Assembly (NCBI GenBank): GCA_023205875.1
Contig: CP060764.1
Location: 310,001-374,000, forward strand
Source: Chloropicon primus
Taxonomy: Eukaryota; Chlorophyta; Chloropicophyceae; Chloropicales; Chloropicaceae
Direction: 5' to 3'
Length of the DNA: 64,000 nt
Positions 36,649 through 44,399 of this stretch are shown here, in pieces. Within the stretch, counting starts at the first letter, position 1. Each line of letters opens with the position of its first letter. The notes beneath the pieces were generated by a model, which was given only the letters and a program-made list of their open reading frames with translations, searched no databases and was not told the DNA's origin. Both the position numbers and the translations under genes were made by a program.

Positions 36649-37260
36649 TCTTCTTTCTTCCTCTTTCTTCCACTTCTCCTTCGTCGTCGAGAGTCTTTCT
36701 GCTGCTGCTGTTGAGAGACTCGCGCGGCGAAGAGGAAGCGTCCTCGTGACGGCGTCCTCTCTCTCCCTCCCTCTCTCCCTCCCTCCCTCTCTCTCCCCTC
36801 CCTCTCTCTCCGGGTGCGACGACCGCGCACAAGGTCCTCTCCCCTCCCTCCCTCTCTCTCCCTCCCCTCCCTCTCTCTCCGGGTGCGACGACCGCGCACA
36901 AGGTCCTCTCCCCTCCCTCCCTCTCTCTCCCTCCCCTCCCTCTCTCTCCGGGTGCGACGACCGCGCACAAGGTCCTCTCCCTCCCTCTCCCTCCCCTCCC
37001 TCTCTCTCTCTCCCTCCCTCTCTCCCTCTCTCTCTCTCTCCTCCCTCCCTCTCTCTCCGGGTGCGACGACCGCGCACAAGGTCCTCTCCCCTCCCTCTCC
37101 CTCCCCTCCCTCTCTCTCTCTCCCTCCCTCTCTCCCTCTCTCTCTCTCCCTCCCTCCCTCTCTCTCCGGGTGCGACGACCGCGCACAAGGTCCTCTACAA
37201 CCCTCTCCCCTCCTTTGTCTGCAGCAGAGATCTGTTGTACAATTAGGCTGAGGTGGCCCG
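36649..37260. repeat. CT-rich minisatellite upstream of DPH1 with five copies of a 29-base core
   Basis: The core GGGTGCGACGACCG then CGCACAAGGTCCTCT occurs at 36812, 36881, 36950, 37059 and 37168, embedded in CCCT/CTCTCT-rich text. Spacings are 69, 69, 109 and 109 bases, so the array grew in two stages with two unit lengths. The cores are essentially identical. Long open frames across it (both strands) are artefacts of the low-complexity sequence. It occupies the expected DPH1 promoter. Confidence 0.9.
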
Positions 37261-37383
37261 TTTCCCGCTTCGAAAAAAACAAGTTTGAAAAAAGGGACCA
37301 GGGGCGGAGGAAGGACGCGAAAACCCCAAGGTAAGGCGACTCCACGGGAGCGCGACCACGTGGGAGAAGAACAGAAGCACGCG

Positions 37384-37432
37384 CCCTCTCGAAACCTTTC
37401 CAAAGAGCCCTCGTTCGAAAGGTTTGGACGTC
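37384..37432 (+). promoter_or_regulatory. Recurrent promoter motif facing RbcX
   Basis: The plus strand reads CTCTCGAAACCTTTCCAAAG, AGCCCTCGTTCGAAAG and GTTTGGACGTCAT. It is about 104 bases before the RbcX start at 37536. Its right end (TTTGGACGTCAT) matches exactly the right end of the two copies upstream of the FNR-like gene. The rest of 37261-37535 shows no gene. Confidence 0.6.
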
Positions 37433-37535
37433 ATGACTGAATGCAACGTCTTGTCCCTTGTTCGTCGTTGTCTTTGCTTGTTCTTCTTCCTCGCCCCATG
37501 GAAGTGTAACGGAAGGTGCCCACCGTCACGACGAA

Positions 37536-38189
37536 ATGAGGTTCAGGTTCATCAACAAAGGCAACGACCTTGCCTTGGCGAGGTCCAATTGCGTTGGCGT
37601 GGTCGCTCCCAGGAGGCGTGAGGTCTCTCGAGAAGGTCGAGGACCGGCGACCATTTTCGCTGGAGGATTCTACGTCCCGAGCGAATCGTTCGGGGGTCGC
37701 TCTCCCGAAGCAAAGGCTGCGCAAGCCATGAAGGTACGGGGCATCTACTTCCTCACCCTCTCGAGTTCTCCCACCGGCAGACTGACCAACCACCTCTTCC
37801 TCACGCACGCACACCTTTCCTTGCAATTCTGCTAGACGCTCTTCACGATGTGTGCTGTTAAGATTGTGCTGGCCCAGTTGGAGGGGAGCAGCGCTGGGCG
37901 AGGAGCCTCGGCGTTCGGGTCTTTCAACCCGGAGCAGTGCGAAATGCTTTACAGCCACCTGGACGAGCACCCGCTCAAGGACGGCGACGAGTGGCTCAGG
38001 CTTCTGATGAAGAAGGACAAGCTTCTCGCGCTCCGGCTAGCCGAAGTTCGCGAGAGCTATGTCCAAGAAGGCTTCGAGTGGGACAGCATGCGGAGGGCCT
38101 CCATCAAGGAGATCGAGCAAGGCAACATCAGCATATTAAGGGAAGGAGCGGAGGCCATGTTGGGACGAGCGGAGGGTTCGACAAAGTGA
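37536..38189 (+). CDS. RbcX: RbcX-like Rubisco assembly chaperone, plastid-targeted
   Basis: Exons 37536-37733 and 37836-38189 (102-base intron, phase 0), 183 residues. Exon 1 supplies an Arg-rich leader and the first helix (SPEAKAAQAMK). Exon 2 carries the RbcX core: TLFTMCAVKIVLAQLEG, NPEQCEMLYSHLDEH, KDGDEWLRLLMKKDKLLALR, LAEVRESYVQEGFEW. These line up with cyanobacterial and plant RbcX (AVRTVLAQL; DGExYLxxL; LALRIMxVREHY). RbcX dimers clamp the C-terminal peptide of folded RbcL and promote holoenzyme assembly. The leader is short and atypical, and another upstream start through an undetected intron is possible. The call rests on motif spacing; sequence identity is modest. Confidence 0.75.
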
Positions 38190-38333
38190 AGAAAAAAAGC
38201 GAGCCCCACCACAACCTTGGCGTCCTATAATCCCGTCGCGTGTACTAACAAGTTCTTATGAGTTGTATAAAAAGTTCTCCTAATTTCCCACGCGGTTGAC
38301 GAACCCCCCCGCTCGCACCCTGGCACCCCGCCA

Positions 38334-39281
38334 TCAGAAGTCGCAGTAGAAGACCCGATTCCCGTGAATGTCGTTCTTGGCCAAGAGCCTGCTGAGCTTG
38401 GCGGTCACCTTCCCCGGGAACCCACTTACGAGGAAGCTCGGTTCGCTGTTCGGTTTCACTATGCTCGTCCTGATCTGTCCTTTCTGGTCGAAGATCTCGC
38501 CCTCGATCACGCTGGCGTCATTCCCGAGGCAGGGCCTGACGTGAACCCCGGCCTCGCGCCAGCTCTCAAAGTCGTCGACGAAGGCAGCGGACTGGAGGGT
38601 CTCCATGTGGTAGATGAGCGTGACGACGTGGCCGTTCCCGGCGTACGCCTGGACCGGCGCCCAATCTACGACCGACCTCATGGGCCCTATCCCCGTGCCG
38701 CTTGCCACCAGAATCAGGTCCTTGCCCTCCTCCAGCGAGAGACCCAGCTTGTCCTCGTCGTGAAAGAGCGACTGGAACCCCTTTCCCAAGACGTTGCTGG
38801 ACTCGAACTGCTCCCCCGGCGCCATGTCGCCGAGGCCCAGTATGCCGCCCACGTTCCTGTCCACGAGAATCTCCACCTTCGAGGCGCTCAGGAAGGCGGA
38901 CTCCTTGTGGGCCTGGTACGGCGTCGAGGACAAGCAGACGCGCTCCTTCTTCCCCTCCTCATTCCTCACCACGATGTACTGCCCCGGATTATTGAAGTCA
39001 TCGATCCACCTGGGGTTCTCCAGCCTCTCCAGGCTCGGGGTCGAGCCGAACCTCCTTCCGGACAGCTGCCTCACGTCGTCGTCCACGCTCAGGAGCAAAG
39101 TCCTCAAGCTCCCATCAGCAGAGGCGCTCCTGTTCTCCACCACAGTCGTCGTGGTCCACTTCAGGTCACCGTCCTCTCGCCCAGTCGCACGCAACCTGCT
39201 CGAACGCCGAGGCGCTGCCCTTCGAGGGCGGCAAGGGGAAGACCGCGAGGATCCCAACCGGCGCAAAATCCTGCTCTCCAT
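38334..39281 (-). CDS. Plastid FNR-like FAD/NAD(P)-binding oxidoreductase
   Basis: 315 residues from ATG 39281. A transit peptide of Arg/Ser-rich text (MESRILRRLGSSRSSPC) precedes an FAD-binding barrel (NPGQYIVVRNEEGKKERVCL, SSTPYQAHKESAFL) and a nucleotide-binding domain (DLILVASGTGIGPMRSVVDW; HVVTLIYHMETLQSAAFVDD), ending FYCDF. The pattern resembles the Arabidopsis At1g15140 type and other short FNR-like proteins, not photosynthetic FNR. The electron partner is unknown. The frame has no ATG between the conserved text and 39281 except that one, and upstream extension is unconserved. Confidence 0.82.
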   Translation of the reverse strand: MESRILRRLGSSRSSPCRPRRAAPRRSSRLRATGREDGDLKWTTTTVVENRSASADGSLRTLLLSVDDDVRQLSGRRFGSTPSLERLENPRWIDDFNNPGQYIVVRNEEGKKERVCLSSTPYQAHKESAFLSASKVEILVDRNVGGILGLGDMAPGEQFESSNVLGKGFQSLFHDEDKLGLSLEEGKDLILVASGTGIGPMRSVVDWAPVQAYAGNGHVVTLIYHMETLQSAAFVDDFESWREAGVHVRPCLGNDASVIEGEIFDQKGQIRTSIVKPNSEPSFLVSGFPGKVTAKLSRLLAKNDIHGNRVFYCDF

Positions 39282-39400
39282 CGCTCGACCCTTTGTCTCC
39301 CTCCCTCCTCTCTCTCTCTCTCTCTGTTCGATCGAAAAGCATGAAGACACACAACCGAGATGGATGGTTGGGTTCAGTCTCTCGACATCATTCTCACAAG

Positions 39401-39645
39401 ATGACGTCCAAATCTTTCGACCGAGGGCTCTTTCGAGAGATAAACAGGCAATCAAGGCATCTGACGAGGGTTTACTCCCCCCCCAAACTCGTCATCGTCG
39501 TCCAAAAGCTTTTGAAATCCGCTTCAATCTGTCATTGAGGCAGGCACCACCACCCTTCTCGTCTACTCAACCACCTCCCCCTCAGATGACGTCCAAATCT
39601 TTCGAGTGAGGGCTCTCTCGAAAGAGAAAGAGACGATTCTTCCGC
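39401..39645 (-). promoter_or_regulatory. Two recurrent promoter motifs 184 bases apart, facing the FNR-like gene
   Basis: On the plus strand ATGACGTCCAAATCTTTCGA occurs at 39401 and again at 39585, exactly 184 bases apart. They are followed by CCGAGGGCTCTTTCGAGAGA and GTGAGGGCTCTCTCGAAAG respectively. The second copy continues AGAAAGAGACGATTCTTC. Read on the minus strand both point at the gene starting at 39281. The sequence between them has diverged beyond recognition, so this looks like an old duplication in which only the motif is conserved. The rest of 39282-40071 shows no gene. Confidence 0.65.
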
Positions 39646-40071
39646 ACGTACCTCGATCTACCGCCGCAACGCCACTGCTGGAGGCCTCCAACGCCCCTCA
39701 AGTCCTCGCACTCAGTCGTCAAGCTTCAACTCCTCTGGAGGAATTGAGGACGAACTCATTTTGGAAAACCACTGGATCAACAGGAGACGGACGAGTGCGA
39801 GGGAATTAAGGCCGCCTGACGCGTCAGTTGCGTCGCCTTGGGTGACAGAGTTGAAATCAGACAAAGAGCCTTCTCACGAGCTTTCCAACGATACCTCACT
39901 TGAAGGCATTCGAGTCGAAGGGACGACGCAGAGGCTCTAGACTTTGCTTGGTGCTGAAAGGATTCGGTTGGGATTGAAGGGGTTGAAGGGATTGGAGTGC
40001 GAGAGGAGGGCGGAGGGCGGTCCACTTGCTTGTGAAGGGTGGCCGAGTAGCTGCATTGGTGTTTGGAGAAG

Positions 40072-40854
40072 ATGGAGGAGTCCGCATCCCTTCTGAAAAT
40101 CGACCAGGAGACCCTGACGAAGCTGTCCAAGGACAAGTTGGGACAAGTCAACTTCTCTGGAGCAAAACTCTCGGAGCTTGCCGTCCAGGTCATCTCGTAC
40201 GCCGTGGAGAAAGCCAACAACGTGTTCTCGGTCAATTTGGCGGACAATGGCTTCACGAGCGGCGTGTGCCGGGACCTGTCGAGGATGCTCTCGGTGAACC
40301 AGAACCTGGTGTTCGTGGACTTCAGTTACAACAATATAGACAACGAGGGGGCGGAGCACCTCGCCGCGGGGCTGCTCAAGGAGAACAAGATCAAGACGCT
40401 CTACCTCAACTCGAACGCCATCGGGTCGATGGGGATCAGCAAGCTGTCGATATCGATAGCGAGGATGAACAAGCTCGTGTCGCTCGACCTGAGTCAGAAC
40501 CCCATCGGGGATGAGGGAATCTTGTGCCTCCTCAAGGCGTACAAGGAGTCCTCGGAGGAGAGCAACCTGCAGTCCCTCTACGTGGACGATTGCGGGATCC
40601 AGGAGGAGGGCGCAATGGCCGCAGCGGCCCTGATGAGCCACATCCCCTCCCTGGTGACCCTCCACATCGAGGACAACCCCATATCGGACCGCGGCGCGCA
40701 CGCTCTCCTGTCGATGGCGGACGTCCCCGGCAACAAGCTCTTCCTGACGACGGGCGTGGCCAACATCGAAGACAGCGGGACGCAGAAGAAGCTTCCCCCA
40801 CTGGAGCTCGATCCTCACTTCTTGAAGGAGGCACGAAAGTACATCCCAGCTTGA
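40072..40854 (+). CDS. RNI-like leucine-rich-repeat protein
   Basis: 260 residues from ATG 40072, almost entirely ribonuclease-inhibitor-type repeats of about 28 residues: VFSVNLADNGFTSGVCRDLS, LVFVDFSYNNIDNEGAEHLA, KTLYLNSNAIGSMGISKLS, LVSLDLSQNPIGDEGILCLL, LQSLYVDDCGIQEEGAMAAA and LVTLHIEDNPISDRGAHALL. No other domain, signal or membrane segment is visible. Such short RNI proteins serve as protein-binding scaffolds and occur among flagellar and cytoskeletal proteins, but nothing here identifies a partner. Confidence 0.78.
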   Translation: MEESASLLKIDQETLTKLSKDKLGQVNFSGAKLSELAVQVISYAVEKANNVFSVNLADNGFTSGVCRDLSRMLSVNQNLVFVDFSYNNIDNEGAEHLAAGLLKENKIKTLYLNSNAIGSMGISKLSISIARMNKLVSLDLSQNPIGDEGILCLLKAYKESSEESNLQSLYVDDCGIQEEGAMAAAALMSHIPSLVTLHIEDNPISDRGAHALLSMADVPGNKLFLTTGVANIEDSGTQKKLPPLELDPHFLKEARKYIPA

Positions 40855-41251
40855 GTCGATGCGTGCGTACGATGGAACCAGAGCCGGTCACCAGGGAGAG
40901 CGAGAGGGGGGGAGAGCGAGCGAGCGAGGATGACGGCTTGTTGCCATCGCCATTGCCATCGCCATTGCCATCGCCATTGCCATCGCACGTCCTCCTGATC
41001 TGATGATGATGGCGATGATGTTGTAACGCTTAACGCTTGATTCGTCACATGTCATCACTGGTGTGTCCATCCAAACTGAGGCAGGCGCGACTCTTCGGCA
41101 AAGGCTAGGTCAATTGCGCGTGAAGGGCGGCGAGCGAGGACGACAATAGAAGAAGAAGGTGACCTCGTGTGATCCTCTGTGCAAAGCCAGAACACAAACC
41201 TCTTTGTATCATCCCACATCAGCGGCGACGACGACGAGGAGGAGGGTGATC
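40855..41251. other. Spacer with CCATCG/CCATTG microsatellite
   Basis: GCCATCGCCATT repeats occupy about 40945-40987, followed by GATGATG-rich text and CGCTTAACGCTTGA. The region is the promoter of the NikA-like gene. The frame of that gene extends upstream without a stop to 41159, but the first credible start followed by a signal peptide is 41252. No motif copy was found. Confidence 0.45.
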
Positions 41252-42991
41252 ATGCAGTGGCAATCATCATCCGTGCTTATTGGCCTCGCCTGCCTCGTCC
41301 TCTTCGTTTCCGGGGTGGCGGCAGACGGGGTCAACCTCGAGAATGTGGAGAACTGCAAGACAATGGAGGTTGACTTCATCGTCAACGAAGGAGATGCCAC
41401 AGCCAAGGCGATCGAGGACGACATCGTCAGCGATTTGGCCAAAGTCGGCATTAAGGTCAATACTCGGCTCTTGTCGAAGGACGATCTCAACGAGGCCATG
41501 GTGAACGGCGACTTCAACCTGGCCTTCTCGGAGTCGTGGGGTGCTCCGTACGACCCCCAAGCTTTCGCTGCGTCTTGGTCCACGCCGGACGAGGCGTATC
41601 ACGCCGCCCTGGACGGCCTGGAAGGGCCTTACACGAAGGAGGCCCTGAGCGGCATGATCCAGGAGGCCCTGGTTAAGGAGACGGAGGGGGAGCGCGAGGA
41701 AGCGTGGACCGAGATCCTCGAGGCCTTGCACAGTCAAGCCACCGAGCTGCCTTTCTCTGGGAAGCGCATCCCTGCCGTGATCAACAAGCGGCTGACGGGT
41801 TACATCCCCGGAACCCAGCAGTTCGATTATCCGGCGCACACGCTCAGGGTACTCACTGGGAGCAAGACCGTAACCGTCGCCCCGGGGGCACAGACGGGCC
41901 TCTTCAGCAACGAGACTGGCGTGGGACGCTTGGATCCCCATACGTACCGCCCAAACGAGTTCTTCGCGAACAACTGGGTGTACGATGGTCTCGTCGAGTA
42001 CGGACCCTCCGGGACCCTGATCCCCGCCCTCGCGGAGTCTTGGACCGTCGCCGATGGGGACGGCGAGGGACAGACGTACACCTTCAACTTGCGAAAGGGC
42101 GTCAAATTTCATGATGGCGCGCCTTGGAACTGCGCGGCCGCAAAGTTGAACTTTGATCACGTGCTGGCTGCCCCCCTCGTCACCGCCGATTACCATGGCT
42201 GGTACGCTCTACCTGGGCAGATCAAAGACTGGAAGTGCATCGATGACTACACCTTTGTTGTTGAGACCAAGGGCAAGTACTACCCCCTTCTCCAAGAGCT
42301 GTCTTTCATTCGACCGCTCAGGATGCTGTCGCCAAACCTGTTTGTCGGTGGCCTCGACAGCGATCCGCTGACGGAGAACTCGTGCCACGTCGGTTGGGGC
42401 AACGTGTCCGACTCTGGCGTCACGGTGCAGTGCGCTGGGATCGTGGGCGGAGGCGTCTCGAATGGCGGCACTGTGAGCGGCACAGGGAGATGGATCTATG
42501 ACAAGACGGAGATGGATGGGAGCGCTGTCAAGAGGGTTCACTTCAAGATCAATCCCGACCATTGGGATGCGCCCTCCGGACAACACCCCGAGGAGCTTGT
42601 CGTTGTGCACTACCCAACGCACACCGAAGTCAAGGACGCCCTTCTCGACGGGTCCCTGGATGCGGTGATGGGCTCTGGTGTCTTGACCGAGGCGGAGGTG
42701 GCGATGCTCAAGAGTGATCACAGCGACAAGTTGTCCGTCTCCCTGACCGAGCCGATTCAGAACCGCATCATCGTCATGAACACCGCGAAGGCTCCAACGG
42801 ACAGCCTTCAGAACCGCAAGGTCATCATCCACTCGATCGACAAGGCCTCCATCATCAAGAAGGAGCTTGCGGGATTGGACGAGCCTGCCGTATCGCTCTT
42901 CCCCAAAAATGCTCCGTACAGCGGCGCTCACCTGACCCCTCTGCCGGACTACGACATCGAGAAGGCCAGGCTCCTCAACTGCCCGGTCTAA
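41252..42991 (+). CDS. Circularly permuted NikA-like solute-binding protein (SBP family 5)
   Basis: 579 residues with a clean signal peptide (VLIGLACLVLFVSGVAADG). The order of the family-5 fold is swapped. The segment that is C-terminal in E. coli NikA comes first (about 38-200: MEVDFIVNEG, GDFNLAFSESWGAPYDPQAF, AWTEILEALHSQATELPFSG). The canonical N-terminus follows (about 205-579: VTVAPGAQTGLFSNETGVGR, LDPHTYRPNEFFANNWVYDG, LRKGVKFHDGAPWNC, LQELSFIRPLRMLSPNLFVG, PIQNRIIVMNTAKAPT), ending at YDIEKARLLNC, where the canonical chain would continue into the displaced piece. Family members bind nickel chelates, peptides or sugars for ABC importers. No importer genes are nearby. The single-exon gene fits its neighbours in composition. 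Ligand unknown. Confidence 0.85.
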   Translation: MQWQSSSVLIGLACLVLFVSGVAADGVNLENVENCKTMEVDFIVNEGDATAKAIEDDIVSDLAKVGIKVNTRLLSKDDLNEAMVNGDFNLAFSESWGAPYDPQAFAASWSTPDEAYHAALDGLEGPYTKEALSGMIQEALVKETEGEREEAWTEILEALHSQATELPFSGKRIPAVINKRLTGYIPGTQQFDYPAHTLRVLTGSKTVTVAPGAQTGLFSNETGVGRLDPHTYRPNEFFANNWVYDGLVEYGPSGTLIPALAESWTVADGDGEGQTYTFNLRKGVKFHDGAPWNCAAAKLNFDHVLAAPLVTADYHGWYALPGQIKDWKCIDDYTFVVETKGKYYPLLQELSFIRPLRMLSPNLFVGGLDSDPLTENSCHVGWGNVSDSGVTVQCAGIVGGGVSNGGTVSGTGRWIYDKTEMDGSAVKRVHFKINPDHWDAPSGQHPEELVVVHYPTHTEVKDALLDGSLDAVMGSGVLTEAEVAMLKSDHSDKLSVSLTEPIQNRIIVMNTAKAPTDSLQNRKVIIHSIDKASIIKKELAGLDEPAVSLFPKNAPYSGAHLTPLPDYDIEKARLLNCPV

Positions 42992-43368
42992 ACGTTTTGT
43001 TCAAGCAATACAAGTTTTCCTCCTCCTCCTTTCCTCTGATCATCACCGGGGACTCTTTCACACGAAGCAGGAGGACACTCACTGAGATCCGAGCCATCCA
43101 CTCTCACTCCGCCCTGCTCCAACCTCTGACCGCTCCGAGCTTCTGGTTACACCCACCCCACACACACACACACGCCAGCCCCAGAAGCAACAATGGCCAG
43201 CAGCAGCAGAAAAAAGATTGTGACAGAAGCTGAGCAAATCAGCAGATGCATCACCAGAGTCACCACCAAGGACTCTCTCTCGTGCCAGCCTCATCCTCAC
43301 CAAGTTCCAACCCATCCATCACCTCTGCTCTGGCCAAGCTTTTCAAACTGGCCTGACAGACAGAGCTG
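42992..43368. other. Spacer before the FHA-RING gene
   Basis: Contains a CACACA microsatellite (about 43158-43171) and CAGCAGCAG text. I see no gene and no clear copy of the recurrent motif. Confidence 0.4.
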
Positions 43369-44367
43369 ATGATGGCGTGGAGCTCGGGCTCGGTAGCGCC
43401 GTGGTTGGTTCGAGTCTCGTCCTCGAGCGCGGAGGAGGAGAGGCACACCGTTGCGCCTTCCGAAGTGCCTCTGCTCACCCTCAACGACGCCACCGTCTCG
43501 ACTTCAAGCGGCACGCAACGCGAGCGCATCCTCACCGTGGGACGAGTGAAGAAGAACGATGTGATCCTCCACTGCAAGCACTTGCCTGGCCTCGTGTCGA
43601 GAAGGCATGCTCAAGTTCGAGCGCGGTGGTCGGGGGCGACGACGGTGGCGGAAGGCTCGAGCGGTGGCATCGCTGTGGAGTTGAGGGATCTCGGTGGCTG
43701 CAATGGCACCTTCATCAACGGCGAAAGGGTCGCGAAGGATGTGTGGAGCTTGGTGAGGAAAGGGGACGTGGTGAGCTTCGGGGGGAAGGAGGTCATCGCG
43801 AGCGGGTGCGAGACAACGGCGAATGCCTTCGTCTATCGGTTGGTGGAGCGGGAGGGGGGGTGTCCGGTTCTCGAGGGCGAGGCTGCTGAAAGGGTTGAGA
43901 AGAGCGAGGTCCAGGGGCCTTGCTGCTCCAGCTACAAGATGAGGGACACAGTCTTGGATCAAGTAGAGGAGAACTTCACTTGCATTATTTGCCAGGACTT
44001 CCTTGTCGGAGCCCAGTGCGTCGTTCCTTGCGGGCACATGTTCTGCAGGTCTTGCCTCGGCCCGTGGCTGAAGAGAACGCGGACGTGTCCCATCTGCAGA
44101 CAGAAGTGCAGCGCTCAGGTCCCCGTGCGAGGCGTCGACAGCTTCCTGGAGTCTTTCCTCGTGCCGCTCCTCGACGCGAGCGAGAGGAAGCTGTTCGAGG
44201 AGAGGGTGAGGGAAGACAAGGTGCCGGGAAAGCAGAAGCCACAAGGCGGCCAACCAAAGAAGAGGAAGGTTGGGGAGGTTGTGGATTTGACGACACCTCC
44301 GCCCTCGACGACAAGGTTGCCACGGGGGAGGGACTTGGCCGGACTCGTGTATGTGCCAAACTTCTAA
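43369..44367 (+). CDS. FHA-RING ubiquitin ligase (RNF8/CHFR-like) with a SUMO-interaction-like motif
   Basis: 332 residues. The FHA domain (about 30-150) has the phosphothreonine-binding contexts LTVGRVKKNDVIL, GLVSRRHAQVRA and LRDLGGCNGTFINGERV. The C3HC4 RING (about 204-245) reads CIICQDFLVGAQCVVPCGHM, then FCRSCLGPWLKRTRTCPICR. A basic tail with KKRKVGEVVDLTTPPP holds both a likely nuclear signal and VVDLT, a classic SUMO-interaction core. FHA-RING proteins such as RNF8 and CHFR are recruited by phosphothreonine to DNA damage or mitotic sites and build ubiquitin chains. Which one this matches is open, since the CHFR PBZ zinc finger and the RNF8 coiled coil are not obvious. Convergent with the ORP gene, 32 bases apart. 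Confidence 0.87.
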   Translation: MMAWSSGSVAPWLVRVSSSSAEEERHTVAPSEVPLLTLNDATVSTSSGTQRERILTVGRVKKNDVILHCKHLPGLVSRRHAQVRARWSGATTVAEGSSGGIAVELRDLGGCNGTFINGERVAKDVWSLVRKGDVVSFGGKEVIASGCETTANAFVYRLVEREGGCPVLEGEAAERVEKSEVQGPCCSSYKMRDTVLDQVEENFTCIICQDFLVGAQCVVPCGHMFCRSCLGPWLKRTRTCPICRQKCSAQVPVRGVDSFLESFLVPLLDASERKLFEERVREDKVPGKQKPQGGQPKKRKVGEVVDLTTPPPSTTRLPRGRDLAGLVYVPNF

Positions 44368-44399
44368 CACATATTCTAAAGAGATTCTTACTACGATGA

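Noticed and set aside
35365-36714. 449-residue plus-strand frame opposite DPH1
   Set aside because: It is an antisense shadow without recognisable domains.
36812-37196. CRISPR-like array from five identical 29-base cores
   Set aside because: The material between cores is shared CT-rich repeat, not unique spacers. It is a minisatellite.
36471-37403. Long open frames of Arg-Glu-Gly or Ser-Leu-Pro repeats on both strands over the DPH1 upstream region
   Set aside because: They are translations of a CT/GA minisatellite. All frames stay open because the DNA is low complexity, and none has homology.
41252-42991. Bacterial contamination or very recent bacterial transfer for the NikA-like gene
   Set aside because: It is flanked closely by eukaryotic genes, has similar base composition and lacks operon partners. 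An ancient transfer remains possible.
41252-42991. Tandem duplicate or misassembled fragments explaining the swapped order
   Set aside because: There is a single continuous frame with one signal peptide, no duplicated segment and a clean end at the expected breakpoint. Misassembly still deserves a long-read check.
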